DNA of 64,000 nucleotides, taken from contig NZ_BCQT01000009.1 of NCBI RefSeq assembly GCF_001552215.1, positions 310,001 to 374,000 of the forward strand, given 5' to 3'. The notes under the pieces are model-generated. The model worked only from the letters and a program-made list of their open reading frames with translations, searched no databases and was not told where the DNA came from. The translations under genes were made by a program, and so were the position numbers. Positions 42,661-50,236 of this stretch are shown one piece after another. The stretch's first letter is position 1, and every line of letters starts with the position of its first letter. The DNA is from Actinomadura macra NBRC 14102 (GTDB lineage Bacteria > Actinomycetota > Actinomycetes > Streptosporangiales > Streptosporangiaceae).

Positions 42661-43156
42661 ATGAGGCTGGACCGCTTCCAACCGTGGGCAGAGCAGACCC
42701 TCACCGAGGCGAAAGGCACGTCGTCCAAGGCATCGAGCCCGGGGTTGACCAGGTTTCCCACGGATCGCGCATCACGATGACCAACGGCGCCCAGCTGCAC
42801 GTCCAATGGGTACGGACGGCGCCCCCAGCGGTGACGGAAGCGGTCAGGACGAGAAGATCGTCACCGGCGAGGCACCCGCCCAGGTCGACGTCCCGGATCT
42901 CCCCGCGACCGGCAAGATCCCCACGACGGATGTGGAGCGGCACCTGACCGCGCTGCTGAACAACGGGGCGAATCCCGAACTGATCTCCGTTACCGGCTAC
43001 ACGCAAGATCCGAAGCTGGGCAGCGAGCGGCAGCCCTACGGGGTGAGGGTCCTCTGCCACTCGGGCGCCATCATCTCCGGGCTGTTCCGTCAGACTCTCA
43101 GTGCAGGGCAACAGTCCACGCGAGAGTCCGACTTCAAGCAGCGGGAGTCCCTGTAA
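42661..43156 (+). pseudogene. Doubly frameshifted remnant of a small actinobacterial protein gene
   Basis: Three reading frames in succession give a coherent protein. From ATG 42661 the text is MRLDRFQPWAEQTLTEAK. After a shift near 42710 (GAAAGG) it continues HVVQGIEPGVDQVSHGSRIT and TNGAQLHVQWV. After a second shift at the C-run near 42820 it resumes with VDVPDLPATGKIPTTDVERH and VTGYTQDPKLGSERQPYGVR, ending at 43156. The last frame alone would give 116 residues from ATG 42806. The family is one I recall only as conserved hypothetical. Either the gene is decaying or the assembly has two indels. Confidence 0.6.
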
Positions 43157-43275
43157 TGGCGAACTGTCCGACATGTGGCGCCAGGCCGTCTGCCGGCAAG
43201 GGCTCGGCCACGCCACTTCACCAGGCCGCGGGTTCTCGCGAGCAGTGCGGCGGCAGCGAGCAGCCTGCCGTCTGA
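43156..43275 (+). CDS. Small Cys-containing protein (zinc-ribbon start), unknown
   Basis: The 39-residue frame starts at an ATG overlapping the TAA of the preceding remnant (TAATG), implying coupling. It begins MANCPTCGARPSAGKG with a CxxC knuckle and has one more Cys near the end. The partner half of a zinc ribbon is missing, so it may be truncated too. A strong terminator follows at 43292. Weakly supported. Confidence 0.35.
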   Translation: MANCPTCGARPSAGKGSATPLHQAAGSREQCGGSEQPAV

Positions 43276-43291
43276 GCCTCGGACGGCGCAC

Positions 43292-43333
43292 GGCGAGCCG
43301 CCCTGACGAGGGTTCTCGTCAGGGCGGCTCGCC
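43292..43333. terminator. Strong bidirectional terminator
   Basis: GGCGAGCCGCCCTGACGA (43292-43309) is perfectly complementary to 43316-43333 across a 6-base loop (18-bp stem). It sits between the small plus-strand gene and the convergent FtsX-like permease gene. Confidence 0.85.
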
Positions 43334-43341
43334 ATTCAGGG

Positions 43342-44697
43342 TCAGGCGGTGACGGCCTCGACCGCGGGGGCGCGGAGGGCGCGCCGGGTCGAGCCGTAGG
43401 CCGTGGCGCCGGTGAGGACGGCGGCCAGGGCGACGACCGAGAGGTAGGTCCAGACACTCCCGTCCGGGGTGGGCGAGTCCATCCGGGCGATGCCGAACGG
43501 GACGATCGTGAAGACCGAGGCGACCGTGCCGCAGACGACGCCGGTGACCGTCAGCACCACCGACTCCAGCGCGACGGTGCCGAGCACCTGGCCGGGCGTC
43601 GCCCCCGCGAGGCGGGTCTGGCCGAACTCGCGGCGGCGGTGCGCGGTCGCGGCGACCAGGGTGTTCACCAACATGATCGCGGTGAACAGCACGACCATGC
43701 CGATGACGACCAGGTTGAGCGTCTCGATGCTCTTCTGCTCGGCGGTCTTGGACAGCCCCGCGGCGTCCGTCGCGGCGTTCTCGGTGGCCTGGAGGAACAG
43801 CGTGCCGACCGCCGTGCCGGTGAACAGGATGATCGGGGTGACCGCGGCGGCCATGGCGCCCGTCCGGCGGCGCATGTTGGTGACCGCGAGGTCGCCGGTC
43901 GCGCCGAGCAGCCGCAGCGGCCCGGCCAGTAGCGACGTGACCCGCCGTATGATCACCGGGGACAGCAGCGCCAGTCCGATCGCCGCGAGGATGTCGGCCT
44001 GCCCGGCCGTCGCCATCGCGTCGCTGCCCTTGTCGCGCATCACCGTGCACGTGACGACCGCGAGGTCGAGCGCGACCAGCAGGAACAACCCGGCGAAGAC
44101 CACGCGCTTCTTGCTCATCCTCCCGGTGTCGACGGACGCGGCCATCAGCGACTCGGTCACCCGGACGCGGGTGGCGCGGCGCGCGGTGATCAGCGCGGCG
44201 GCCGTGGCTGACACGAAGGTGATGCCGAGGCCCATCGAGACGGCGATGGGGCCGAACGCGTAGGAGACGTTCCCCGGAACCTGGTCGGTGTCGTGCAGCA
44301 GGCCCAGCAGCCCCCGCCCCACCAGGACGGCCGGCGGGATCGCCAGCACCGCCGCCGCCACGGCCAGCCCGGCCGCCTCACCGACGATCATCCGGCCGAG
44401 CTGTGCCGGGGTCGCGCCGACGCTCTTGAGCAGCGCCATCTCCGAGGCCCGCTGCCGGACCGACAGCGTCAGCGTCGAGGTGACCGCGAACACCACCAGC
44501 AGCAGGCCCCAGCCGCCCACGACGCTCGCCATCGTGACCAGCGTGCTCTTCGCGGTGCCGTTGACGTTGTCGCCGCCGGCCGTGTCCAGCATGGACGCGA
44601 ACCCCATCAGGATCGTCGCGCCGAGGAACATCGACAGGAAACTCGCCACGAACGCGCCCCCGCGCCCCCGCAGGGAACGAAACGCCAGCCCGATCAT
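43342..44697 (-). CDS. ABC transporter permease, FtsX/MacB-like
   Basis: The 451-residue protein has two FtsX-like permease units, each with membrane helices and an extracytoplasmic loop. The first unit has LSVRQRASEMALLKSVGATPAQ and the second HRRREFGQTRLAGATPGQV, the coupling-helix motifs of the MacB/LolE class. It lacks a large periplasmic core domain, as in actinobacterial drug or peptide exporters of this type. Its ATG overlaps the ATPase gene stop by four bases (ATGA). With 44694-45503 it forms a complete export system; the cargo is unknown. Confidence 0.9.
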   Translation of the reverse strand: MIGLAFRSLRGRGGAFVASFLSMFLGATILMGFASMLDTAGGDNVNGTAKSTLVTMASVVGGWGLLLVVFAVTSTLTLSVRQRASEMALLKSVGATPAQLGRMIVGEAAGLAVAAAVLAIPPAVLVGRGLLGLLHDTDQVPGNVSYAFGPIAVSMGLGITFVSATAAALITARRATRVRVTESLMAASVDTGRMSKKRVVFAGLFLLVALDLAVVTCTVMRDKGSDAMATAGQADILAAIGLALLSPVIIRRVTSLLAGPLRLLGATGDLAVTNMRRRTGAMAAAVTPIILFTGTAVGTLFLQATENAATDAAGLSKTAEQKSIETLNLVVIGMVVLFTAIMLVNTLVAATAHRRREFGQTRLAGATPGQVLGTVALESVVLTVTGVVCGTVASVFTIVPFGIARMDSPTPDGSVWTYLSVVALAAVLTGATAYGSTRRALRAPAVEAVTA

Positions 44698-45503
44698 CGT
44701 CCCGCCTCCGTCATGGCGCGCTGCCGCTCGACCTCTTCGGCGAGGTGCGTCATACGTTCGGCGACCGCCTCGGCGGTCGGTGCGGGCTGGTGGCCGACGA
44801 TCCGCCCGTCCGCCAGGAACAGCACGGAGTCGGCGTAGGCCGCGGCGACCGGGTCATGCGTCACCATGACCACCGTCTGCCCGAACATCCGGACGGCCTC
44901 TTGGAGCAGCGACAGGACGTCCCGGGCGCTGCGGGTGTCGAGCGCGCCGGTCGGCTCGTCTCCGAACACCACCCGCGGCTCGGTGACCAGCGCCCGCGCG
45001 ATCGCGACCCGCTGCTGCTGCCCGCCGGACAGCTCCGCCGGAAGGTGCCCGAGCCGGTCCCCGAGCCCGACCCGCTGGAGGATCGTCTCCGCGCGCTGCC
45101 GGTCGACCCTGCGTCCGGCGAGCTTCAGCGGCAACGTCACGTTCTGCAGGACGTTCAGCGTCGGCAGCAGGTTGAACTGCTGGAACACGAACCCGATGCG
45201 CTGCCGCCGGAACCGCGTCAGCGCCGCCTCACCGTCCCCGGCCAGCAGCGCGCCGTCCACGAACACCCGCCCCTCGGTCGGACGGTCGAGCCCCGCGGCA
45301 CACTGCAGCAGCGTGCTCTTACCGGAACCGGAGGGGCCCATCACCGCGGTGAACGACCCGGACGGCAGCGACAGCGACACCCCGTCCAGCGCCACGACCT
45401 GATTTCCCTCGGCGCCGTAGACCTTGCGCACTCCCTCCAGCCGGAGCGCCTCGCCCGGGGCCGTGACCGCCCCGGCCTGGTCCACCGCCTTGCGTCCGAA
45501 CAT
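44694..45503 (-). CDS. ABC transporter ATP-binding protein, MacB/LolD-like
   Basis: The 269-residue ATPase has Walker A GPSGSGKSTLLQ (~residue 60), Q-loop FVFQQFNLLPTL, signature LSGGQQQRVAIARAL, Walker B VVFGDEPTGALD and switch His in VMVTHDPVAA. The ~25-residue N-terminal extension and C-terminal ~30 residues are variable. It is coupled to the permease gene downstream. ATG 45503 has GAGGGG seven bases before it. No two-component system, often paired with such exporters, is adjacent. Confidence 0.93.
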   Translation of the reverse strand: MFGRKAVDQAGAVTAPGEALRLEGVRKVYGAEGNQVVALDGVSLSLPSGSFTAVMGPSGSGKSTLLQCAAGLDRPTEGRVFVDGALLAGDGEAALTRFRRQRIGFVFQQFNLLPTLNVLQNVTLPLKLAGRRVDRQRAETILQRVGLGDRLGHLPAELSGGQQQRVAIARALVTEPRVVFGDEPTGALDTRSARDVLSLLQEAVRMFGQTVVMVTHDPVAAAYADSVLFLADGRIVGHQPAPTAEAVAERMTHLAEEVERQRAMTEAGR

Positions 45504-45832
45504 CGTCTTCCCCTCTCCGCCCGGCGGCTCCAGGTGAGCGCCGCTGAGGAAGAAATTACGGACGGCCCGAGCCCGTGAGGATGGGCCCAGCACACCGAAA
45601 GGGGTAGGCAAAACCCCACCATTTGCCTCAGCTGCTGAAGGGGCCCTCCCCGGCGTACCACTCTCCTCGTGACGGCGGGCAGGCCCTCGATTAGCGTCGG
45701 CCCCGGAGGCACTGAAGCCGACGCGGCGGGTCTCCAAACCGCGCGGCGCTCGAACCCCACCAAGCAGGCGGCGTGTTCGGGTGTGATGCCGATACACCAC
45801 CGAAGCTAGCGTCTCCTTAGCACGGGGCGGCT
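45504..45832. other. Intergenic stretch before the ABC operon
   Basis: The 329 bases lie between the ABC operon start and the stop of the dihydrofolate-reductase-like gene upstream on the same strand. A minus-strand frame is open through much of it but its sequence is Arg/Pro-rich and without family character, so I left it out. The promoter of the ABC operon should be here. A partial tRNA-like pattern was examined and rejected. Confidence 0.5.
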
Positions 45833-46477
45833 TCAGTCGACACGCCCGGCACCGTGATCGGGCGCGGACATGTCCCCCGTCTCGGGCGTGCCATCGGCGA
45901 GACCATAGCGCAGGTACACGGTGCCCTTCGTGCTGGCTGCCGGCGGTTCGAGGAGTGTGAGGTTCGTGGGCACTGCGCCGCCGTCGAACATCTTCTTCCC
46001 GACGCCGAGAACGATCGGGTGCACCCAGAGGTCGAGACGGTCGAAGAGCTTCTCGCGCAGGAGGGTCTGCACCAGGTTCAGGCTCCCGACGACCTTCACG
46101 TTCTCGTGCCGGTCACGGATCTCGTGCACCGCGCCACCCAAATCCGGGCCGAGTTGCGTGGACCCGGCCCACGACAGGTCGGGCTTGCCGCGGGAGGCCA
46201 CGTACTTGGGGATGCTGTTGAAGAGTGTGGCGATCTCGTTGTCCGGCCCGCCCTCCTGGCGCGGCCAGTAAGCGGCGAAGATGTCATACGTCCGCCGGCC
46301 GAGCAGGAGGGCGTCCGTACCCTCGTACGCGGCACCGACCTGCGCCCCGGCGACCTCGTCCAGCAGGGGCGCCTGCCAGCCACCGAACGGGAACCCCACC
46401 GGGTCCTCGTCGGGGCCGCCGGGCGCTTGCCCGACGAGATCGAGGGTTGTGAACAGCTCGATATGGATGAGACCCAT
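45833..46477 (-). CDS. Dihydrofolate reductase-like (RibD C-terminal domain) protein
   Basis: The 214-residue protein has the RibD-C/DHFR-like fold. It begins MGLIHIELFTTLDLVGQAPG, with LLLGRRTYDIFAAYWP (~70-85), VVGSLNLVQTLLREKLFDRL (~140-160) and LWVHPIVLGVGKKMF as standard motifs. These proteins bind NADPH and reduce unidentified substrates; true folate or riboflavin roles are not implied. ATG 46477 has GGGAG six bases upstream. It stands alone on its strand between the ABC and MarR genes. Confidence 0.9.
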   Translation of the reverse strand: MGLIHIELFTTLDLVGQAPGGPDEDPVGFPFGGWQAPLLDEVAGAQVGAAYEGTDALLLGRRTYDIFAAYWPRQEGGPDNEIATLFNSIPKYVASRGKPDLSWAGSTQLGPDLGGAVHEIRDRHENVKVVGSLNLVQTLLREKLFDRLDLWVHPIVLGVGKKMFDGGAVPTNLTLLEPPAASTKGTVYLRYGLADGTPETGDMSAPDHGAGRVD

Positions 46478-46958
46478 GGCTACTCCCGATGGGTTGGTTG
46501 TCTCGGTCGGGAGATAGACCTCTGGGTGCGCCGGCAGACTCATCGCTGCGACGGCACCCGGCTTCGCAATCGCCGACCGCCGCGCCGGTGCATCGGTCAC
46601 CATCCCGCCCTGCGGTCAGCGTCCTTGTAACGCCGAGCAGGTATGCCGTGCGCCCTGATACGGACCCGCGCGTCCGATTTCCCGAACTGCGCATGCCGAC
46701 CGGTCTTCAAGGGCGCCGCACAGTGCTCTGCGTCCAGCGTCACCGCAGGTCACAAGCATGATCTACGGCTGTGATACTGGGTACCCAAGCACGGCGGAGT
46801 GATGTCTGCTGACGCGAAGACATCTCATCCATGCCCCTTTGTCCGAAACCCCCCGTTCAAGCTCGCCCGCTCGCCTGGCGGGTCCGGCAGCAGGTAGGTA
46901 GACCGCGGCCCCTGAAGGCGCCGCGAGGTGGCGGATTGGTGGTCCGTCACTGGGGTGG
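46478..46958. other. Intergenic stretch without a supported gene
   Basis: The 481 bases lie between the start of the DHFR-like gene and the stop of marR. Short frames exist on both strands but have mixed composition and no recognisable protein. It holds the DHFR-like gene promoter. No repeat or strong hairpin was noticed. Given the decayed genes nearby, it may contain an unrecognisable remnant. Confidence 0.45.
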
Positions 46959-47387
46959 CTACATGCTGAGGGCTTCGGTTGCGGTACGTGCGAGGGTCAC
47001 GAGTTGCTGGTGGCGGGCGGCCGGCCAGGACGCTAGATGCCCCGTGAGTGCCGTGCTGACCGACTCGCGAAAGCGCGTGACCAGCTCCGTGCCCTGGTCG
47101 GTGAGGGACACCTTGACCGCTCGACGGTCCACGGGATCGGGCTGGCGCCGTACCAGTCCGCGCCGCACCAGCCGATCTACCAGGCCGGTGATGTTGGTCT
47201 TGTCACAGTGCAACCGGCTCGCCAGCTCGCCGTGGGTCAGCTCCTGGGGGGCCACCGTGGTGAGCAACTGGGCCTGCTGAGGGGTGAGCCCGAACTCCCG
47301 GCTGGTCGTGCCCCTGATCCCTTCGATCACACAGCATAGTTCGAGCAACGCCTCTGCCAGCTCCGGATCGGAGGCCGCGCGTCTCAT
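46959..47387 (-). CDS. MarR-family transcriptional regulator
   Basis: The 142-residue protein has the winged-helix MarR core (residues ~28-110): LTPQQAQLLTTVAP, LHCDKTNITGLVDRLVRRGLVRR as recognition helix and wing entry, and DPVDRRAVKVSLTDQG as the wing with the DxR motif. Terminal helices provide dimerisation. It is divergent from an SDR gene that is now a deletion remnant, so its presumed target is broken while the regulator is intact. The ATG at 47387 is the first start. The shared spacer contains TTGACA and repeated GTTGA/TCAAC elements. Confidence 0.92.
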   Translation of the reverse strand: MRRAASDPELAEALLELCCVIEGIRGTTSREFGLTPQQAQLLTTVAPQELTHGELASRLHCDKTNITGLVDRLVRRGLVRRQPDPVDRRAVKVSLTDQGTELVTRFRESVSTALTGHLASWPAARHQQLVTLARTATEALSM

Positions 47388-47400
47388 GGTCCGAGTGTAG

Positions 47401-47446
47401 TTGACAGTCCATGACGTCCACTATTTAGTATGTGACATCAACAGTC
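47401..47446 (+). promoter_or_regulatory. Promoter and MarR-site candidate
   Basis: TTGACA (47401-47406) and an AT-rich TATTTAGTAT (47422-47431) form a plausible sigma-70 promoter towards the SDR remnant. GTTGA (47400-47404) and TCAAC (47438-47442), and ACAGTC at 47404 and 47441, are repeated around it as possible MarR half-sites. Confidence 0.45.
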
Positions 47447-47471
47447 TATATCACCTACTAAGGGAGCGCGG

Positions 47472-47790
47472 ATGTCGTCGAACGCGACCGGTCGGGTAGC
47501 GGTTGTCACCGGGAGTTCACGCGGAATCGGCCGAGCGACCGCGTTGCGGCTGGCCGCGGGTGGGGCGGCCCTCGTCGTCAACTACCGCACCGACGCCGAC
47601 GCGGCGAAGCGGGTGGTCGGCGACATCGAGGCCGACGGTGGTCGCGCCATGATGATGCGCGCGGACGCCGCCGACCCCGCCGAGCTCCGTATGCTGTTCG
47701 ACGCGGCCGGCACAAGCCACCTTCCTCACCTCCGATGCGGCCAGGTGGATCACCGGCCAGAGCATCACCGTCGATGGCGGCCTGTCCTGA
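47472..47790 (+). pseudogene. Short-chain dehydrogenase/reductase gene, internally deleted
   Basis: The first ~80 codons are a good SDR N-terminus: VAVVTGSSRGIGRATALRL with TGxxxGIG, then NYRTDADAAKRVV and DAADPAELRMLFDAAG. The frame then jumps. In a different frame the last ~22 codons read FLTSDAARWITGQSITVDGG, the universal SDR C-terminus, ending at TGA 47788-47790. The central ~150 residues, including the catalytic YxxxK, are missing, so about 450 bases were lost with a frameshift. The surviving frame runs on to 47849 as noise. Confidence 0.8.
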
Positions 47791-47818
47791 CGCCGACGCC
47801 GGCCTTCCGCGATCGGGT

Positions 47819-48283
47819 CTACTCGGCAGCCCAGATTTGCAAGAGGTAGCGTTCGACCGACCGGGGGAAACCCTGTGTCAGGTCGTGGTCGCGCATTTTC
47901 CGGCTGATGGCCTTCCTTCCCGTGCTCAGTGCGCGCATGTGGTACCAGCCTGGCTCAAGGGCGATCTGCAAGCCGCCAGGTCCCATGGTGACGGTCCAGA
48001 TGGACAACGTGTCGTTCGCGCTCATGATGCGGAACTCGTCGAACTCCTCCCACCTGAAGTCACGGTTGACCGGCGGCTCTCCGTTCCAGTGCTGGAGCCT
48101 TACCGCGGCGTAGTGATCCGGGGCCGCGCTCTTGAAATACAGCCGTTCGTCCTTGCACTCGATCCAGGAAGAGCGGCCCCCCTCGGCCTGAATCTGTGGA
48201 TCGACGTCCACGATCTTCACCAGGGTGAATTGACGATACTCGATCAAAATCTCTTCTTCGTGCTCTTCAAGACAGAGATTCAC
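47819..48283 (-). CDS. Small acidic protein, putative partner of the secreted nuclease
   Basis: The 154-residue product is acidic at the N-terminus (CLEEHEEEILIEYRQF) and beta/aromatic-rich in the middle (WNGEPPVNRDFRWEEFDEF, LSIWTVTMGPGGLQIALEPG). It has no signal or membrane segment. I do not recognise a family. The start is uncertain: GTG 48283 has GGAGG eight bases before it, while ATG 48289 is too close to that site. It follows the nuclease gene by 77 bases on the same strand in a lower-GC island, so an immunity role is possible but only inferred from position and charge. Confidence 0.65.
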   Translation of the reverse strand: MNLCLEEHEEEILIEYRQFTLVKIVDVDPQIQAEGGRSSWIECKDERLYFKSAAPDHYAAVRLQHWNGEPPVNRDFRWEEFDEFRIMSANDTLSIWTVTMGPGGLQIALEPGWYHMRALSTGRKAISRKMRDHDLTQGFPRSVERYLLQIWAAE

Positions 48284-48360
48284 GGCCATCCCCTCCAAGG
48301 GCAACGCTCCCCTGCGCCTTCGGGCGCAGAGGAGCGGCAATTCATTCCGCATAACGGAGG

Positions 48361-49656
48361 CTAGGATTGGATCCACACCTTGAATGGTTCATAGTACTGC
48401 ACCGAGCCGCCGACCGGGAGACGCCCGTCCAGTATCCTGTCCGCGGTGTACCAGGTACCGAGGCGACTTCCGGCCTTCTGGTTATCGGCGGAGTCGAGTG
48501 CGCGAACCGAATACATTCCAGGGGTGGCGGTCGGTTCGAATTCACCGATCGCCGCACCCTCGTAGGTGGCCGAGAAGGGGAATTCGTCGCAGTCCTTTCC
48601 CTCGTCTGGATAGTTCGGCCACTTCGCCTCGCAGGTGCGCACCGCCATTGCGCGATTTTGATTACGGCGATTCTGGTCGTAGTAGAGTCGATAGATCGAC
48701 TTTCCGTCCCGACAGCCTGGAATCACCTTGTTCGGGACGGTCGGAATGGTGCTCTGCGGATCGTCGCAGGCGGCCTTGATATGTTCTGCGGTCTCATTGA
48801 CCTCCGGATCGCTGGTCTTGTAGAGAAGGTGAGGCGTCACCTCGGGGAAGACAGATCCCTGCGGATAGTTCGTGATGTACGGTGCCGAGTCGAAGCGGGC
48901 CGATTGATCGACCTGGAGTTGCGGGGTTCCGGCTCCGGGCAGGTCGGGACTGCTGAGGAACACCTGCCATCCCACGAAGTTGACCTTGTCCGGCCCGATG
49001 CCGTCGTTGAAACCCGATTGCAACCACATCTTGCTGTGCGGCGAGACGACCCACTGGGATATACGCTTACTGACGCCGGTATTGCTCTGAGCGTCACAGC
49101 CGCGATCGGACGTGATCTTATAGCAGTCGATCTTGAACGTCACGAGGGGATTGGGATTCGAGGAGATATTCCCCCACAGAAGGATCCTTTCGACGAGGAC
49201 TTCGAAATCGACCTTGCGGGCGCCCTGGTAGCTGGTGCCAATGAAGATCACGTCGAAGGTGAAACCACCGTCGACCACACCTTCACTGTTCCTGTGGTCA
49301 AGCCGGGCCGACCAGTTGCTACAGAAGTGGAAGCGGTCCTTGAGGTAGCCGCGGACAGGATTTCCGATGATCGTTCCGGCGCACTCCGCGAGCTGCCCGG
49401 GATCCGCCTTGCGCTGGTCAGGAACTCCGTTACGATAGTTGCTTGAGTCTGCGACATATAACTGCCTGGCGGCGCTTTCGAGTACGTCTTGATAAGTGCG
49501 GTGCCGAAGTTTCGAGGTCGCTGTCTTCACGTTGGCCGGGCTCGTGAGGACCCAACTGCCATCGTTCGCTTCCGGCACGCCGGCAGCGGCGATACCGCTG
49601 AGCCCGCTGATGGCGAGTCCCAGGCCGATCGCCATCGCGGCGAGAATTTTACGCAT
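48361..49656 (-). CDS. Secreted protein with C-terminal NucA/NucB-like nuclease domain
   Basis: The 431-residue protein has a Sec signal peptide (MRKILAAMAIGLGLAISGL.., cleavage near AAA-G ~26). The middle ~300 residues are unfamiliar, beta-rich and hold six or more Cys. The C-terminal ~80 residues resemble the NucA/NucB secreted DNase family: KDCDEFPFSATYEGAA, then SADNQKAGSRLGTWYTADRIL, with the conserved D-E-F/Y-P-F and the N-x-x-x-G helix. NucB-type enzymes degrade extracellular DNA. Base composition is visibly lower in G+C than the surroundings. A small acidic gene follows downstream. Confidence 0.78.
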   Translation of the reverse strand: MRKILAAMAIGLGLAISGLSGIAAAGVPEANDGSWVLTSPANVKTATSKLRHRTYQDVLESAARQLYVADSSNYRNGVPDQRKADPGQLAECAGTIIGNPVRGYLKDRFHFCSNWSARLDHRNSEGVVDGGFTFDVIFIGTSYQGARKVDFEVLVERILLWGNISSNPNPLVTFKIDCYKITSDRGCDAQSNTGVSKRISQWVVSPHSKMWLQSGFNDGIGPDKVNFVGWQVFLSSPDLPGAGTPQLQVDQSARFDSAPYITNYPQGSVFPEVTPHLLYKTSDPEVNETAEHIKAACDDPQSTIPTVPNKVIPGCRDGKSIYRLYYDQNRRNQNRAMAVRTCEAKWPNYPDEGKDCDEFPFSATYEGAAIGEFEPTATPGMYSVRALDSADNQKAGSRLGTWYTADRILDGRLPVGGSVQYYEPFKVWIQS

Positions 49657-50236
49657 GGTGCCATGCCCTTCTTGGATCGCTCCCGAAGGAACCCTTGTCC
49701 GTACGAATTGCCGCGCCCTGCTCGCACGGCATACAGGTGCGTCACTGCGTTGCGTGGGAACCGGCTACCTCGGCGTGGGCCCTGCGGCAGGCGATAGCCG
49801 TCACATCGGGGAGCAGTGATGATCAATTCAAAGCTAACCCAGGGCACCGGATTTGATCAAGTCTGCCGAAATGCGGATATCATCCGGCACGACAGATGGA
49901 ACGAAACACAAGGTCAGAGCCGATCTTGCACGGGCACGATCCAACCGTGGTCAATGCAAGGCCGAACAAAAGAGAACACCACCACGTGGGTGGCCTGCGC
50001 GAACGCATCGGCTCCGGCCTCATCGAACGAATGAGAAGAATTGGCCGACGTCGGCCAGTCATAATTCTTTACACACACCATGACTGGTCGCGACATCCGT
50101 CCGAACAGGACAAAGCTCGCGGCAGTGGATCACCGACCCGGCGACGGGACGCTGCCGGCCGTGCGGGACCTTGTCGCGAAGCCGCGGCGCGGGCGAGGGA
50201 ATGGTCTCGGAGGGCCGGGGGTGCGTCGGGCGTGGC
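49657..50236. other. Lower-GC intergenic stretch
   Basis: The 580 bases lie between the nuclease gene start and the stop of the HEAT-repeat gene. Two sampled 60-base lines (49801 and 49861) count 50% and 53% G+C, well below the genome style. Short frames on both strands (for example 49914-50096 minus, 49816-50034 plus) have no family match, although a decayed gene is possible. The nuclease promoter should lie near 49660-49760. Confidence 0.5.

Noticed and set aside
45690..45790. tRNA-like pattern with a CTCCAAA loop and CTCGAACCCC
   Set aside because: The anticodon and T stems do not pair to five base pairs and no acceptor stem can be formed.
49816..50096. Small genes in the lower-GC gap on either strand
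   Set aside because: The frames overlap each other, lack ribosome-binding sites and show no coding bias or family resemblance.
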